Source of the DNA: Sphingomonas sp. PP-CE-1G-424
Lineage (GTDB): Bacteria > Pseudomonadota > Alphaproteobacteria > Sphingomonadales > Sphingomonadaceae
NCBI RefSeq assembly: GCF_004341085.1
Contig: NZ_SLXW01000002.1
Span: 806,001 to 870,000, forward strand
Direction: 5' to 3'
DNA length: 64,000 bases
Under the pieces are notes generated by a model, which did not search any database, had not been told where the DNA came from, and saw only the letters and a list, made by a program, of their open reading frames with translations. The translations under genes were made by a program, and so were the position numbers. Numbering within the stretch: the stretch's first letter is position 1; every line of letters begins with the position of its first letter. Shown here piece by piece: positions 25,146 to 34,891 of this stretch.

Positions 25146-25877
25146 ATGACGACGATGAGCATCGACACCGCCCCCCTCGCAAGCCAGCCCGCCACGCGCC
25201 CGATCGGCGGCGCAGACACCGGCCCCACCGGATCGGCATACGACGGCATGCGCCACGCGATGGTCGCCAGCCAGTTGCGCACCAACGCGGTCAACGACCA
25301 GCGCGTGGTCGCGGCTATGGCGCGGGTGCCGCGCGAGACGTTCATGCCCGACGCCGTCCGGTCGATCGCGTACCGCGACACCGCGATCCCGCTCGGCGGC
25401 GGTCGCTATGCCAACCTGCCGATGGCGACCGGCCGGCTGCTGACCGAAGCGTATCTCACAGCCAGCGACCGCGTGCTGCTGATCGGTGCGGCGAGCGGCT
25501 ACACCGCCGCGGTGTTGTCCGAGATCGTCGCCTCGGTGGTCGCGGTGGAGAGCGATCCGGCGTTGGTCGCGACCGCACGCACGGCGCTGGCCGGGGTCGG
25601 CAACGTCGAGCTCGTCGAGGGGCCGATGACGGACGGTAGCGCTGCCGGGGCACCCTATGACGTGCTGATCGTCGACGGCGCGGTCGAATCGGTGCCCGAG
25701 GCGCTGATCGCGCAGGTTCATCCGGGCGGCCGTGTCGTCTCCGGGATCGCCGAGCGCGGGCTGACCCGGTTGGCGGCAGGACGAAAGACCGACGGCGGTT
25801 TCGCGCTGGTGGCCTTCGTCGACGTCGAATGCGTCACGCTACCCGGCTTCGATACGCCCAAATCCTTCAAGTTCTGA
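25146..25877 (+). CDS. Protein-L-isoaspartate O-methyltransferase-like protein
   Basis: A 243-residue Rossmann-fold SAM-dependent methyltransferase of the PCMT family: MRHAMVASQLRTNAVNDQRV and VPRETFMP are conserved. The SAM-binding motif reads LLIGAASGYTAAVL, where EIGTGSGYQ is usual, and the substrate loop QTISQP is replaced by RYANLPMATG. The protein may therefore not repair isoaspartate. It lies immediately upstream of tolC (8 bases), an arrangement suggesting a shared transcript; the first 35 residues are poorly conserved. Confidence 0.82.
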   Translation: MTTMSIDTAPLASQPATRPIGGADTGPTGSAYDGMRHAMVASQLRTNAVNDQRVVAAMARVPRETFMPDAVRSIAYRDTAIPLGGGRYANLPMATGRLLTEAYLTASDRVLLIGAASGYTAAVLSEIVASVVAVESDPALVATARTALAGVGNVELVEGPMTDGSAAGAPYDVLIVDGAVESVPEALIAQVHPGGRVVSGIAERGLTRLAAGRKTDGGFALVAFVDVECVTLPGFDTPKSFKF

Positions 25878-25885
25878 GGCAGACC

Positions 25886-27412
25886 ATGCCGCGCACCGCT
25901 CATATTCGTCGTTTGTTTCTGGGTGTTGCGCTGGTTTACGGCGCTGCACCGGTTGGCGCCGAAACGCTGCGCGAGGCGCTGGTCAAGGCGTACAACACCA
26001 ACCCGACGATCACCGGTCAGCGCGCCGCCCTGCGCGCGAGCGACGAGAACGTGCCGATCGCGCGCGCGACCGGACTGCCGTCGGTGAATGCGACCGGCGA
26101 CTATACCGAGTTCGTGGTGACCGCGCAGAACAGCTTCATCGCGCCCCCTCGGCAGGCGGTGGCGCGCGCGAACGTGTCGATCCCGCTGTATCTGGGCGGT
26201 CAGGTCCGCAATTCGGTCGCCGCCGCCAAGACGCGCGTCGAGGGCGGTCGCGCGACGCTGCGCGGGACCGAGGCGGATCTCTTCACCAACGTCGTCAGCG
26301 CGTACATGAACGTGATCCGCGACGAATCGATCGTCGGGCTCAACACGCAGAACGTCCGCGTGCTCGACGTCAATCTGCAGGCCAGCCGTGATCGGTTCCA
26401 GGTCGGCGACCTGACGCGTACCGACGTCGCGCAGTCCGAGGCCCGTCTCGCGCTCGCCCGCGCGCAGCTCCAGTCCGCACAGGCGCAGCTGATCTCGAGC
26501 CGGGAAAATTACATCCAGCTAGTCGGCACGCCGCCCGGCACGCTCGAGCCACCGCCGGTGTTGCCGCATCTGCCCGACAGCCCGGCATCGGCGGTGACGG
26601 TGGCGATCGACAATAATCCGACCCTGCTCGCCGCCGCCAAGGAGCGCGATGCGACCCGCTACGATATTGGCGTGGCGCGCGCGACTCGCTTGCCGCAGAT
26701 CAGCGCGACGGGCGGTGCGGGCTACACCAATTATCTCGGGTCGATCGGCAAGACCAACGGCGTCGCCGCGTTTCCCAACGCGAACAAGACGGTGCAGGGC
26801 GGGCTGTCACTGACCCTGCCGCTGTTCCAGGGCGGGCGTCCCGCGGCGCAGGTGCGGCAGGCCGAGGCGCTGAGCTCGCGCGCGATCGAGAACGTGACCG
26901 CGACCGAGCGCAACGTCATCTCGCAGGCGCGCTCGGCCTATGCGGTCTGGCGGTCGTCGGAGCAGGTGATCCAGTCGTCGGAGACCGCGGTCAACGCAAA
27001 CAAGCTGAGCCTCGAAGGCGTCCGTGCCGAGAACAGCGTCGGGACTCGGACGATCCTCGATATCCTCAACGCGGAGCAGGAATTGCTCAACAGCCAGGTC
27101 ACGCTCGTGACGGCGCGGCGCGATGCGTATGTCGCGGGCTTCGCGTTGCTCGCCGCGATGGGGCAGGCGGAGGCGCGCGACCTGGGGCTCGACGGCGGCG
27201 TGCTCTACGATCCGGTCGCCAATTACACGCGGGTCAGCCACAAGATCTGGGACTTCGGCGGCGACGGCGAACCTGCTGCGGTCGCGACCAGCACCGCGCA
27301 ATCGCCCGCGCAGGACGCGCATGTCCAGCCGCAAAGCGATCCGTTGCTCGCAACGCCAGTTGACAGGAACCCGGCATTGACGACAGGTATGGACGCGCCG
27401 AGCCGCCGATAG
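25886..27412 (+). CDS. tolC: TolC family outer-membrane efflux protein
   Basis: A 508-residue precursor with signal peptide (FLGVALVYGAAPVGA, cleavage before ETLREAL). Two TolC repeats follow: the first has LREALVKAYNTNPTI and SRDRFQVGDLTRTDVAQSEA, the second has VAIDNNPTLLAAAKERD and GTRTILDILNAEQELLNSQV, each with the long coiled-coil helices. It forms the trimeric outer-membrane channel for type I secretion and multidrug efflux. ATG 25886 follows the PCMT stop; no inner-membrane pump is next to it. A Ser/Ala/Gln-rich tail ends the protein. Confidence 0.93.
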   Translation: MPRTAHIRRLFLGVALVYGAAPVGAETLREALVKAYNTNPTITGQRAALRASDENVPIARATGLPSVNATGDYTEFVVTAQNSFIAPPRQAVARANVSIPLYLGGQVRNSVAAAKTRVEGGRATLRGTEADLFTNVVSAYMNVIRDESIVGLNTQNVRVLDVNLQASRDRFQVGDLTRTDVAQSEARLALARAQLQSAQAQLISSRENYIQLVGTPPGTLEPPPVLPHLPDSPASAVTVAIDNNPTLLAAAKERDATRYDIGVARATRLPQISATGGAGYTNYLGSIGKTNGVAAFPNANKTVQGGLSLTLPLFQGGRPAAQVRQAEALSSRAIENVTATERNVISQARSAYAVWRSSEQVIQSSETAVNANKLSLEGVRAENSVGTRTILDILNAEQELLNSQVTLVTARRDAYVAGFALLAAMGQAEARDLGLDGGVLYDPVANYTRVSHKIWDFGGDGEPAAVATSTAQSPAQDAHVQPQSDPLLATPVDRNPALTTGMDAPSRR

Positions 27413-27427
27413 GGGCGTCGCGCGGCC

Positions 27428-28009
27428 ATGGGGTTTGGGATGGTCCGGATGGGGGATATCAGTGCGGAGCCGTCGATGGAGGAAATCCTCTCGTCGATCA
27501 AACGGATCATTGCCGAAGAGGGCGATACGATGCCCGGTCGTAACCGCCGTCCGTCGCGGCCGATGCCGTCGCCGGTCGATCGCGACGCCTATCTGGACGG
27601 CAGCGCCGATGCCGACGACGACGAAATCCTCGAACTGAGCGATCCCATGCCGATAGTCGACCGTACGCCCCGCACCCCGAAGTCCCCGGTGCTGTCTTCC
27701 GTCGATGCAGTCCCCGAGTCGCGTCAGTCCGCGCCGAAGCCGCAGCCTGCCGATTCGCCCTCGGCGACCGTCGCACCGACCGATCGCCCGATCGTGTCGC
27801 GCGAAACCGCCGCTGCAACGCGTGCGCCGCTCGAAGCGTTGACGCGGATGATGGTGAAACCCGATGCCAACAGCGACGGCACGCTCGAAGGCCTCGTCCG
27901 CGAAATGCTACGGCCGATGCTGCGCGAATGGATGGACGCGAACCTGCCCGGCCTCGTCGAGGACATGGTCGCGCGCGAGATCGCCAAGATCATGAACCAG
28001 CAGCCCTGA
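27428..28009 (+). CDS. DUF2497 / PopZ-like polar organising protein
   Basis: A 193-residue protein. The N-terminal helix EPSMEEILSSIKRIIAEE and the C-terminal LEGLVREMLRPMLREWMDAN then LPGLVEDMVAREIAKI are the two conserved parts of DUF2497, the family containing Caulobacter PopZ. Between them lies an acidic, Pro-rich disordered linker (about residues 40-135), as in PopZ. A pole-anchoring role is inferred. Starts at 27428, 27440 or 27449 are possible; all keep the N-helix. It follows tolC by 15 bases. Confidence 0.85.
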   Translation: MGFGMVRMGDISAEPSMEEILSSIKRIIAEEGDTMPGRNRRPSRPMPSPVDRDAYLDGSADADDDEILELSDPMPIVDRTPRTPKSPVLSSVDAVPESRQSAPKPQPADSPSATVAPTDRPIVSRETAAATRAPLEALTRMMVKPDANSDGTLEGLVREMLRPMLREWMDANLPGLVEDMVAREIAKIMNQQP

Positions 28010-28132
28010 TCGGAGCGGCGGACGCGCGCGTCTGCCGTTCATATCGCTCGACACCTCAAGTGGGTTGCCGACGCGGTCGATCTGGTTTTATCGCTGCGGA
28101 ACAACGCCGTGCGATGCGGTGTTTGACTAACT

Positions 28133-29737
28133 ATGTCCGATACCGAGACCGTTAGCCCCGTCGAAAAACCGGCAGTTCCTGCGTCGCACGGCGGGCAGAA
28201 CGACTTTTCGTCCGCGGACGCCAACAGCGATATCTTCTTCGCCGCGGTGAAGACCACGCGGATGCCGATGGTCGTCACCGACCCACACCGCGACGACAAC
28301 CCGATCATCTTCTGCAACGAGGCGTTCTCGTTCATGAGCGGCTATTCGCAGGACGAGATCCTCGGCCGCAACTGCCGCTTCCTGCAAGGCCCCGAGACCG
28401 ACCGCACCGCCGTCGCCGAAGTCCGCGCGGCGATCGAGAACCGCGAGGAAGTCGCGGTCGAGATCCTCAACTACCGCAAGAACGGCTCGACCTTCTGGAA
28501 CGCGTTGTTCGTCTCGCCGGTGTTCGGCGAGGACGGTACGCTTAAATATTTCTTCGCCAGCCAGCTCGACATCTCGCGTCGGCGCGAGGCCGAGGAGGCG
28601 CTCCACGAAGCGCAGCGGATGGAGGCGGTTGGCAAGCTGACCGGCGGGATCGCGCACGACTTCAACAATCTGTTGCAGGTCATACAAGGCTATGCCGACA
28701 TCCTCGACGCGCGGATCGATCCCGACGACAAGTCGGCACGCCGCGCGGTCGACGCGATCTCGACCTCGGCGACGCGCGCCGCGACGCTGACGCAGCAGCT
28801 GCTCGCGTTCGCGCGGAAACAGGAATTGCGCGATCGGTTGATGAACCTCAACCAGCTGATCGGCGACTTCCGTGTGATCCTCGAACGTAGCGTCGGCAGC
28901 GGCATCACGCTCAAGCGCGATCTGGCAGAGGATCTGTGGAACTGCCGGGTCGACCCGGTCCAAGCCGAGATGGCGTTGCTCAACATCATCGCCAACGCGC
29001 GCGACGCTACCGGCGGCGCCGGCAAGGTCACGATCGTGACGCGCAACGCGGTGCTGCCCGAGGATGCCAGCCTCGCCAAGCTCGAACCCGGCGAATATGT
29101 CGTGGTCAGCATCTGCGACGACGGCCCGGGCGTTGATCTGACGACCGCCGACAAGCTGTTCGAACCGTTCTACACCACCAAGGAAATGGGCAAGGGCGCC
29201 GGGCTCGGCCTAGCGATGGTGTACGGCTTCATGCGCCAGTCGGGCGGCCTTGCGACCGTCCGCAACGGCGCTGGCGGCGGCGCGGAATTCTCGCTGTATT
29301 TCCCGCGCGCCAGTGGTGCTGTCGAGCGCAAGCCTGCCGCTCCGCTCGCGCCGCGCACCGGTGGCGCCGAACGCGTGCTGATGGTCGAGGACCAGATCGA
29401 AGTCGGCGAACTCGGCCGGACGATTCTCGAGGATCTCGGCTATGAGGTCGTGCTGGTGAACAGCGCGCGCGGTGCCCTCGACACGCTGGCGGGCGATTCC
29501 GATTTCAAGCTGCTGTTCACCGATATCCTCATGCCCGGTGGGATGAACGGCGTCGCGCTCGCGCAGTCGGTGCGCCGCGATTATCCGCATACCGCGGTGC
29601 TGCTGACCACGGGGTTTGCCGACGAGGCGATCGACGAAGGCAGCCGGTCGTTCGAGCTGATCCGCAAGCCGTACCGCCGCAACGAACTGAACGAGCGGAT
29701 CCGTCAGGTGCTCGACAAGCCCGGCGCCCGTACCTGA
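28133..29737 (+). CDS. Blue-light LOV hybrid histidine kinase with receiver domain
   Basis: A 534-residue soluble sensor. The LOV domain (about 35-150) has the flavin-adduct motif GRNCRFLQG with Cys81, plus NYRKNGSTFWN. A HisKA segment follows with HDFNNL, phospho-acceptor His175, and an ATPase domain with NIIANARDA, DDGPGV and GAGLGLAMVYGF. The C-terminal receiver (about 405-530) has acceptor Asp464 (LLFTDILMPGG). Blue light is expected to drive FMN-Cys81 adduct formation and change kinase output. No output gene is adjacent; it lies between the PopZ-like gene and valS. The AT-richer leader 28010-28132 probably holds its promoter. Confidence 0.93.
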   Translation: MSDTETVSPVEKPAVPASHGGQNDFSSADANSDIFFAAVKTTRMPMVVTDPHRDDNPIIFCNEAFSFMSGYSQDEILGRNCRFLQGPETDRTAVAEVRAAIENREEVAVEILNYRKNGSTFWNALFVSPVFGEDGTLKYFFASQLDISRRREAEEALHEAQRMEAVGKLTGGIAHDFNNLLQVIQGYADILDARIDPDDKSARRAVDAISTSATRAATLTQQLLAFARKQELRDRLMNLNQLIGDFRVILERSVGSGITLKRDLAEDLWNCRVDPVQAEMALLNIIANARDATGGAGKVTIVTRNAVLPEDASLAKLEPGEYVVVSICDDGPGVDLTTADKLFEPFYTTKEMGKGAGLGLAMVYGFMRQSGGLATVRNGAGGGAEFSLYFPRASGAVERKPAAPLAPRTGGAERVLMVEDQIEVGELGRTILEDLGYEVVLVNSARGALDTLAGDSDFKLLFTDILMPGGMNGVALAQSVRRDYPHTAVLLTTGFADEAIDEGSRSFELIRKPYRRNELNERIRQVLDKPGART

Positions 29738-29791
29738 CGTTGACGTACCGGAGGCTGGCCTAGCGCGGGCACGCTCGCTAAGGCTCGGCGC

Positions 29792-32740
29792 ATGAGCGAG
29801 CTTCCCAAAACCTTCGACCCGGCCTCCATCGAATCGCGCTGGTATGCGCATTGGGAGGCGAGCGGCCAGTTCCGCCCCGACCGGCCGAACGCCGAGCCCT
29901 GGACGATCGTCAACCCGCCGCCCAACGTCACCGGCTCGCTGCACATCGGCCACGCGCTCGACAACACGTTGCAGGACATCCTCACGCGTCACGCCCGCCT
30001 GAAGGGCAAGGATGCGTTGTGGGTGGTCGGCACCGATCACGCCGGCATCGCAACGCAGATGGTGGTCGAGCGCCAGATGGGCGCGCTCGATCCCCCGCAG
30101 AAACGCACGGACATGTCGCGCGAGGAATTCGTCGCGAAGGTCTGGTCGTGGAAGGAAGAGAGCGGCGGCGAGATCACGCAGCAGCTCCGCCGTCTCGGCT
30201 GCTCGATGGACTGGGCGAACGAGCGCTTCACGATGGACGAGGGCTTCTCGAAGGCCGTCCTGAAAGTGTTCGTCGACCTCCACAAGCAGGGCCTGCTCTA
30301 CCGTGACAAGCGCCTGGTGAACTGGGATCCGGGCCTGGGCACCGCGATTAGCGACCTCGAGGTCGAGACGCGCGAGATCAAGGGCAGCTTCTGGCACCTG
30401 CGCTATCCGCTCGAAGACGGATCGGGCTTCATCGAAGTCGCGACCACGCGGCCCGAGACGATGCTCGCCGACATGGCGGTGGCGGTGAATGGCGCGGACG
30501 AGCGCTACACCGCGCTGATCGGCAAGCAGGTGAAGCTGCCGATCACCGGCCGTCTGATCCCGATCATCGCCGACGACCATGCCGATCCGGAGCTCGGGTC
30601 GGGCGCGGTGAAGATCACCCCGGGGCACGACTTCAACGATTTCGAGGTCGGCAAGCGGGCAGGGATGGCCGCGGGGTCGATGCTCAACATGCTCGATGCG
30701 AAGGCGCGCGTCGTGCAGGTTTCCGACGGGTTGATCCCGGCCGAGCTGCTCGGTCTGACCACTGCCGAGGCGCGGAAAGCCGTCGTCGCGCGTCTGAAGG
30801 ACGAAGGCTTCCTGATCGCGCATGTCGACAAGGACGGCGAAGAGCACGACGCCGAGCCGCGCACGATCCAGACGCCGTATGGCGACCGTTCGGGCGTGGT
30901 GATCGAGCCGTGGCTGACCGACCAATGGTATGTCGACGCGAAGACACTCGCGCAGCCCGCGATCGAGGCGGTGCGCGTCGGCGCGATCGATATCGTCCCT
31001 AAGACCTGGGAGAAGACGTTCTTCAACTGGATGGACAACATCCAGCCCTGGTGCGTGTCGCGTCAGCTTTGGTGGGGGCATCGCATTCCGGCGTGGTTCG
31101 GGCCGACGCTTGCAACCAACGACCCTGACACTTCCGACTTGACGGCAGCTATTTCGGATAGAGCGTTCGTCGCACTGGACGAAGAAGAACTGAAACAGCA
31201 GCTCGCGGAATACTATGGGCCAGATCGAGAATTCGTTTTTCTCGAGACGGAGGACGATTATCTCGATTGGGATACTGCACTTTCCAGCAACTTTGCCCTT
31301 GCCGAGCAAAACCGGGGAAAGGTGCCAATTTACCGCGACCCCGATGTGCTCGATACCTGGTTCTCCTCCGCCCTCTGGCCCTTCGCCACGCTCGGCTGGC
31401 CTGAGGAAGGTGCCGTTCCCTCTCCCTTCCGGGGAGAGGGCCAGGGTGAGGGGCAGCCAAGCAGCGCAACGCCCGGTACCACCCCTCACCCCGACCCTCT
31501 CCCCGCAGGGGAGAGGGAGCAGAAGCAGTTAGGCGGGCGCTACCCCAACGACGTCCTCATTTCCGGCTTCGACATCCTGTTCTTCTGGAACGCGCGGATG
31601 ATGATGCAGGGGCTGCACTTCATGAAGGACGTGCCGTTCCGCACGCTCTACCTCCACGGACTCGTCCGTGCGGCGGACGGCGCGAAGATGTCGAAGTCGA
31701 AGGGCAACGTCGTCAACCCGCTCGGCCTGATCGACACCTACGGCGCCGACGCGCTGCGCTTCTTCATGGCGGCGATGGAAAGCCAGGGCCGCGACATCAA
31801 GATGGATGAGAAGCGCGTCGAGGGCTATCGCAACTTCGCCACCAAGCTGTGGAACGCAGCCCGGTTCGCGCAGGCCAATGGCATCGTCGCCAGCACGAAT
31901 CTGGAGGCACCGCGCGCGGAACTGGCGGTCAACAAGTGGATCATCGCCGAGACGATCGCGACGGTCCAGACGGTCGACCTCGCGCTCGCCGACTACCGCT
32001 TCGACGGCGCCGCCAACGCGATCTACCAGTTCGCGTGGAGCCGCTTCTGCGACTGGTATCTCGAACTCATCAAGCCGCAGATGGTCGGCGACGAGCGCGG
32101 TGTCATCGACGATGAGTCTAAGGCCGTAGCAGGCTGGGTGCTCGACCAAATCCTGGTCCTGCTCCACCCGTTCATGCCGTTCATCACCGAGGAACTGTGG
32201 CACGCGATGGGCCCGCGCGATCACGACCTGATCGTCGCGAAATGGCCCATGGCGGACGCGCGCGCGCTCGATCCCGAGGCGAGCAAGGAAGTCGACTGGC
32301 TGATCCGCCTGGTTCAGGAAATCCGTACCGCGCGCAACGAACTGAACGTCCCGCCAGGCGCGCGCCTGCCGCTCCACGTCCGCGATGCGAATGCAGCAAC
32401 CTTGGCGCGGCTCGAACGCCAGGCGCCGGCGCTCGCGCGTCTCGCCCGCGTCACGCATGCCGACGGCGAAGCCACCGGCGGCGCGGCGCAGGTCGTGGTC
32501 GACGAAGCAACGTTCGTCCTGCCTTTAGAAGGCGTCATCGACCTCGACTCCGAACGCGCCCGCCTGACCAAGGCGATCGCGGCGGCGGAGAAGGAGCGCG
32601 ACGCGCTGTCGGGCCGCTTGGGCAACGCCAGCTTCGTCGAACGCGCCAAGCCCGAAGCGGTGGAGAAGGCGAAGGCCGACCACGCCGACAAGGCCGCCGA
32701 AGCCGCGCGATTGCAGGCGGCACTGGGACGCCTGGGGTGA
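29792..32740 (+). CDS. valS: Valine--tRNA ligase carrying two local insertions
   Basis: A 982-residue class I aminoacyl-tRNA synthetase, longer than the roughly 880-950 typical of the family. HIGH is in [17 protein letters not shown] and KMSKS in [15 protein letters not shown]; the editing domain has [15 protein letters not shown] and the C-terminal coiled coil begins near residue 910. Two oddities: residues about 439-514 are AT-richer and longer than expected, and residues about 541-576 ([13 protein letters not shown]... [12 protein letters not shown]) are the translation of a palindromic element (31417-31519). Both flank the [15 protein letters not shown] catalytic strand. The reading frame is intact throughout, so the enzyme is presumably functional. 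Confidence 0.96.
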   Translation: MSELPKTFDPASIESRWYAHWEASGQFRPDRPNAEPWTIVNPPPNVTGSLHIGHALDNTLQDILTRHARLKGKDALWVVGTDHAGIATQMVVERQMGALDPPQKRTDMSREEFVAKVWSWKEESGGEITQQLRRLGCSMDWANERFTMDEGFSKAVLKVFVDLHKQGLLYRDKRLVNWDPGLGTAISDLEVETREIKGSFWHLRYPLEDGSGFIEVATTRPETMLADMAVAVNGADERYTALIGKQVKLPITGRLIPIIADDHADPELGSGAVKITPGHDFNDFEVGKRAGMAAGSMLNMLDAKARVVQVSDGLIPAELLGLTTAEARKAVVARLKDEGFLIAHVDKDGEEHDAEPRTIQTPYGDRSGVVIEPWLTDQWYVDAKTLAQPAIEAVRVGAIDIVPKTWEKTFFNWMDNIQPWCVSRQLWWGHRIPAWFGPTLATNDPDTSDLTAAISDRAFVALDEEELKQQLAEYYGPDREFVFLETEDDYLDWDTALSSNFALAEQNRGKVPIYRDPDVLDTWFSSALWPFATLGWPEEGAVPSPFRGEGQGEGQPSSATPGTTPHPDPLPAGEREQKQLGGRYPNDVLISGFDILFFWNARMMMQGLHFMKDVPFRTLYLHGLVRAADGAKMSKSKGNVVNPLGLIDTYGADALRFFMAAMESQGRDIKMDEKRVEGYRNFATKLWNAARFAQANGIVASTNLEAPRAELAVNKWIIAETIATVQTVDLALADYRFDGAANAIYQFAWSRFCDWYLELIKPQMVGDERGVIDDESKAVAGWVLDQILVLLHPFMPFITEELWHAMGPRDHDLIVAKWPMADARALDPEASKEVDWLIRLVQEIRTARNELNVPPGARLPLHVRDANAATLARLERQAPALARLARVTHADGEATGGAAQVVVDEATFVLPLEGVIDLDSERARLTKAIAAAEKERDALSGRLGNASFVERAKPEAVEKAKADHADKAAEAARLQAALGRLG
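31417..31519. repeat. Palindromic element (type C variant) inside valS
   Basis: CCCTCTCCCTTCCGGGGAGA then GGGCCAGGGTGAGGGG on the left; CCCCTCACCCCGACCCTCTC then CCCGCAGGGGAGAGGG on the right. The central part is variable. Its length leaves valS in frame and it contains no stop codon in that frame. Confidence 0.85.
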
Positions 32741-32745
32741 ACTAG

Positions 32746-32851
32746 CTCCCCTCCCGCTTGCGGGAGGGGTTGGGGGAGGGCGTGCCCCAAGAGGCCGGAC
32801 GCCAGTACGTACGTCGCGCCCTCCCCTGACCCCTCCCGCAAGCGGGAGGGG
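32746..32851. repeat. Palindromic element C, copy 1
   Basis: CTCCCCTCCCGCTTGCGGGA then GGGG ... GGGAGGG, mirrored by CCCTCCCCTGACCCCTCCCG then CAAGCGGGAGGGG. It begins 6 bases after the valS stop. With element B copy 2 it occupies most of the 477-base gap to the MATE gene; the rest (32852-32981) shows no gene. Confidence 0.8.
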
Positions 32852-32981
32852 AACAAGTGCTTGAAGACCTCGTCGCTCCTACCAAGGTCCGCCCCCAGGT
32901 TCCGCCGGGATGGCGAATCGGGGGGGCATGGGCGAGGGAGTCTTCGACCCTCAAATCAGCACCGCCGTTTCCCCCGCTTCC

Positions 32982-33086
32982 CCCCCCCCGGCGAAGGCCG
33001 GGGTCCAATCGGGTGACGTGGCTGACTGTGACAGCGCTGCGTTACTACGACCTTCGCAATTGGGCACCGGCCTTCGCCGGGGCGGC
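32982..33086. repeat. Palindromic element B, copy 2
   Basis: CCCCCCCGGCGAAGGCCGGG then GTCCAATCGGG; right arm CAATTGGGCACCGGCCTTCG then CCGGGGCGG. The arms are less perfect than in other copies. Confidence 0.8.
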
Positions 33087-33217
33087 ATAGTTATTCGGGG
33101 CAGGGGACCTACCGTCTTGTTCCGGAGTTCACTCCGCGGCTAGGCAGTCGACATGACAGAGCGCCTGACCGTTCGCCGGGGGTTGCCGGACCGGGTTCGG
33201 CCTAACGGAGAGACTGT

Positions 33218-34729
33218 GTGAGCGACCTTCCACCCGACGTCGAAACCACCGCCGTTTCCAAAGACCCATTTAGCACAAAGTCCGACCGCCCCCGCGGCAA
33301 GCCAGGCCAGCGCGATCTCACCACCGGCCACATCGGCCGCACGCTCCTAGCGTTCGCCCTCCCGACACTCGGCTCGAACATCCTCCAGTCGCTCAACGGC
33401 TCGATCAACGCGATCTGGGTCGGCCGCTACCTCGGCGAAGGCGCACTCGCGGCCACCTCGAACGCCAACATCATCATGTTCCTCACCTTCGGCGCGGTGT
33501 TCGGCTTCGGCATGGCAGCGACGATCCTGGTCGGCCAGAGCTTCGGCCGTCACGATCTGGAGGGCGCACGCCGCGCGTTCGGGTCCGCGGTCGGTCTGGT
33601 CCTCGGCGGCGCGATCGTGATCGCCGCGCTCGGCTGGGTGTTCGCGCCCGAGATCCTCCACCTGCTCGCCACCCCCGGCGACGCCATGCCGCTCGCGCTC
33701 GCGTATTTGCGGGTGATCTTCCTCGGGCTGCCCGCGTCGATGATGATGGTCCTCCTCATGATGGGCCTGCGCGGCACCGGCGATTCGATGACGCCGCTCT
33801 GGTTCATGCTGCTCAGCGCAATCCTCGACAGCGCCCTCAACCCGTTGCTGATCGCCGGTATCGGACCGTTCCCGCAGATGGGGATCGCCGGCTCGGCGAT
33901 GGCGACGTTGGTCGCCAGCCACGTCTCGTTGCTCGGGTTGATCGCCTACATTTACAAGCGCGACCTGCCGCTGAGGCTGCGCGGCAACGAACTCCGCTAC
34001 CTCATTCCAGAGCGCGCGCTGACCGGCACGATCGTGCGGAAAGGCCTGCCGATGGGCGCGCAGATGCTCGTCATGTCGACCGCCGGCCTCGCGATGGTCG
34101 GGCTGGTCAACCGGCTCGGCGTCGAGAGCGCGGCCGCATATGCCGTGTCGCAGCAGCTCTGGACTTATATACAGATGCCCGCGCTGGCGATCGGCGCCGC
34201 GGTCAGTTCGATGGCGGCGCAGAATATCGGCGCGGGCCGTTGGGACCGGGTGGGCGACATCACGAAGTACGGCCTGCTCTTCAACATCGCGCTGACCGGC
34301 GCGATGGTTGGCGTGGTGATCCTGTTCGATCGCCCGGTGATGACGTTGTTCATCGGCGCGGCCAGCCCCGCGCTGCCAATCGCACGGCATATCCAGTTGA
34401 TCGCGAGCTGGAATTTCATCCTGTTCGGGATGACGATGGTGCTGTTCTCGACCGTCCGCGCGAACGGCGCGGTGATCGCGCCGCTGATCGCGCTGATCGT
34501 CGCGCTGTATCCGGTGCGGATCGGCTTCGCGCTGCTCGCCAAGCCGTGGCTCGGGGCGGATGCGTTGTGGTGGAGCTTCCCGCTGGGGTCGCTGGCGACG
34601 CTGGCGATTGCCGCGTGGTATTATCGCTACGGGAACTGGCGGAAGGGCGCGCTGGTGGTGCCTGACGACAGTGAGGAACAGGCGCACGGAATGAGTGAGC
34701 CAGGCGGGCGGTTGCAGCCTACGGGGTGA
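33218..34729 (+). CDS. MATE family efflux transporter
   Basis: A 503-residue inner-membrane exporter with twelve helices in two inverted halves (helices from about residues 42 to 210 and 260 to 470). Helix 1 has LLAFALPTLGSNILQSLNG, helix 2 VGRYLGEGALAATS, and helix 8 region GAAVSSMAAQNIGAG, the MATE C-half glutamine-asparagine signature. It exchanges organic cations for Na+ or H+. The GTG start at 33218 is used; the first 35 residues are polar. It stands alone between repeat elements. Confidence 0.92.
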   Translation: MSDLPPDVETTAVSKDPFSTKSDRPRGKPGQRDLTTGHIGRTLLAFALPTLGSNILQSLNGSINAIWVGRYLGEGALAATSNANIIMFLTFGAVFGFGMAATILVGQSFGRHDLEGARRAFGSAVGLVLGGAIVIAALGWVFAPEILHLLATPGDAMPLALAYLRVIFLGLPASMMMVLLMMGLRGTGDSMTPLWFMLLSAILDSALNPLLIAGIGPFPQMGIAGSAMATLVASHVSLLGLIAYIYKRDLPLRLRGNELRYLIPERALTGTIVRKGLPMGAQMLVMSTAGLAMVGLVNRLGVESAAAYAVSQQLWTYIQMPALAIGAAVSSMAAQNIGAGRWDRVGDITKYGLLFNIALTGAMVGVVILFDRPVMTLFIGAASPALPIARHIQLIASWNFILFGMTMVLFSTVRANGAVIAPLIALIVALYPVRIGFALLAKPWLGADALWWSFPLGSLATLAIAAWYYRYGNWRKGALVVPDDSEEQAHGMSEPGGRLQPTG

Positions 34730-34760
34730 GGCCGAAATCTGGCCCCGCTAGATCAAAGCT

Positions 34761-34866
34761 ACCTCCCCGGCGGAGGCCGGGGTCCAGTTGGAAAGGTTGC
34801 AATAACTAAGTGCCACGCTCGGTTCGCAACGTTCCCCAACTGGGCCCCGGCCTCCGCCGGGGAGGT
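34761..34866. repeat. Palindromic element B, copy 3
   Basis: ACCTCCCCGGCGGAGGCCGG then GGTCCAGTTGG; right arm CCAACTGGGCCCCGGCCTCC then GCCGGGGAGGT. It lies between convergent MATE and NYN genes. Confidence 0.85.
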
Positions 34867-34891
34867 TCACCTTTAGTCAGGCTTGAACTGC

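Noticed and set aside
29210-31489. 759-residue minus-strand frame
   Set aside because: Antisense of the LOV kinase and valS; no recognisable domain.
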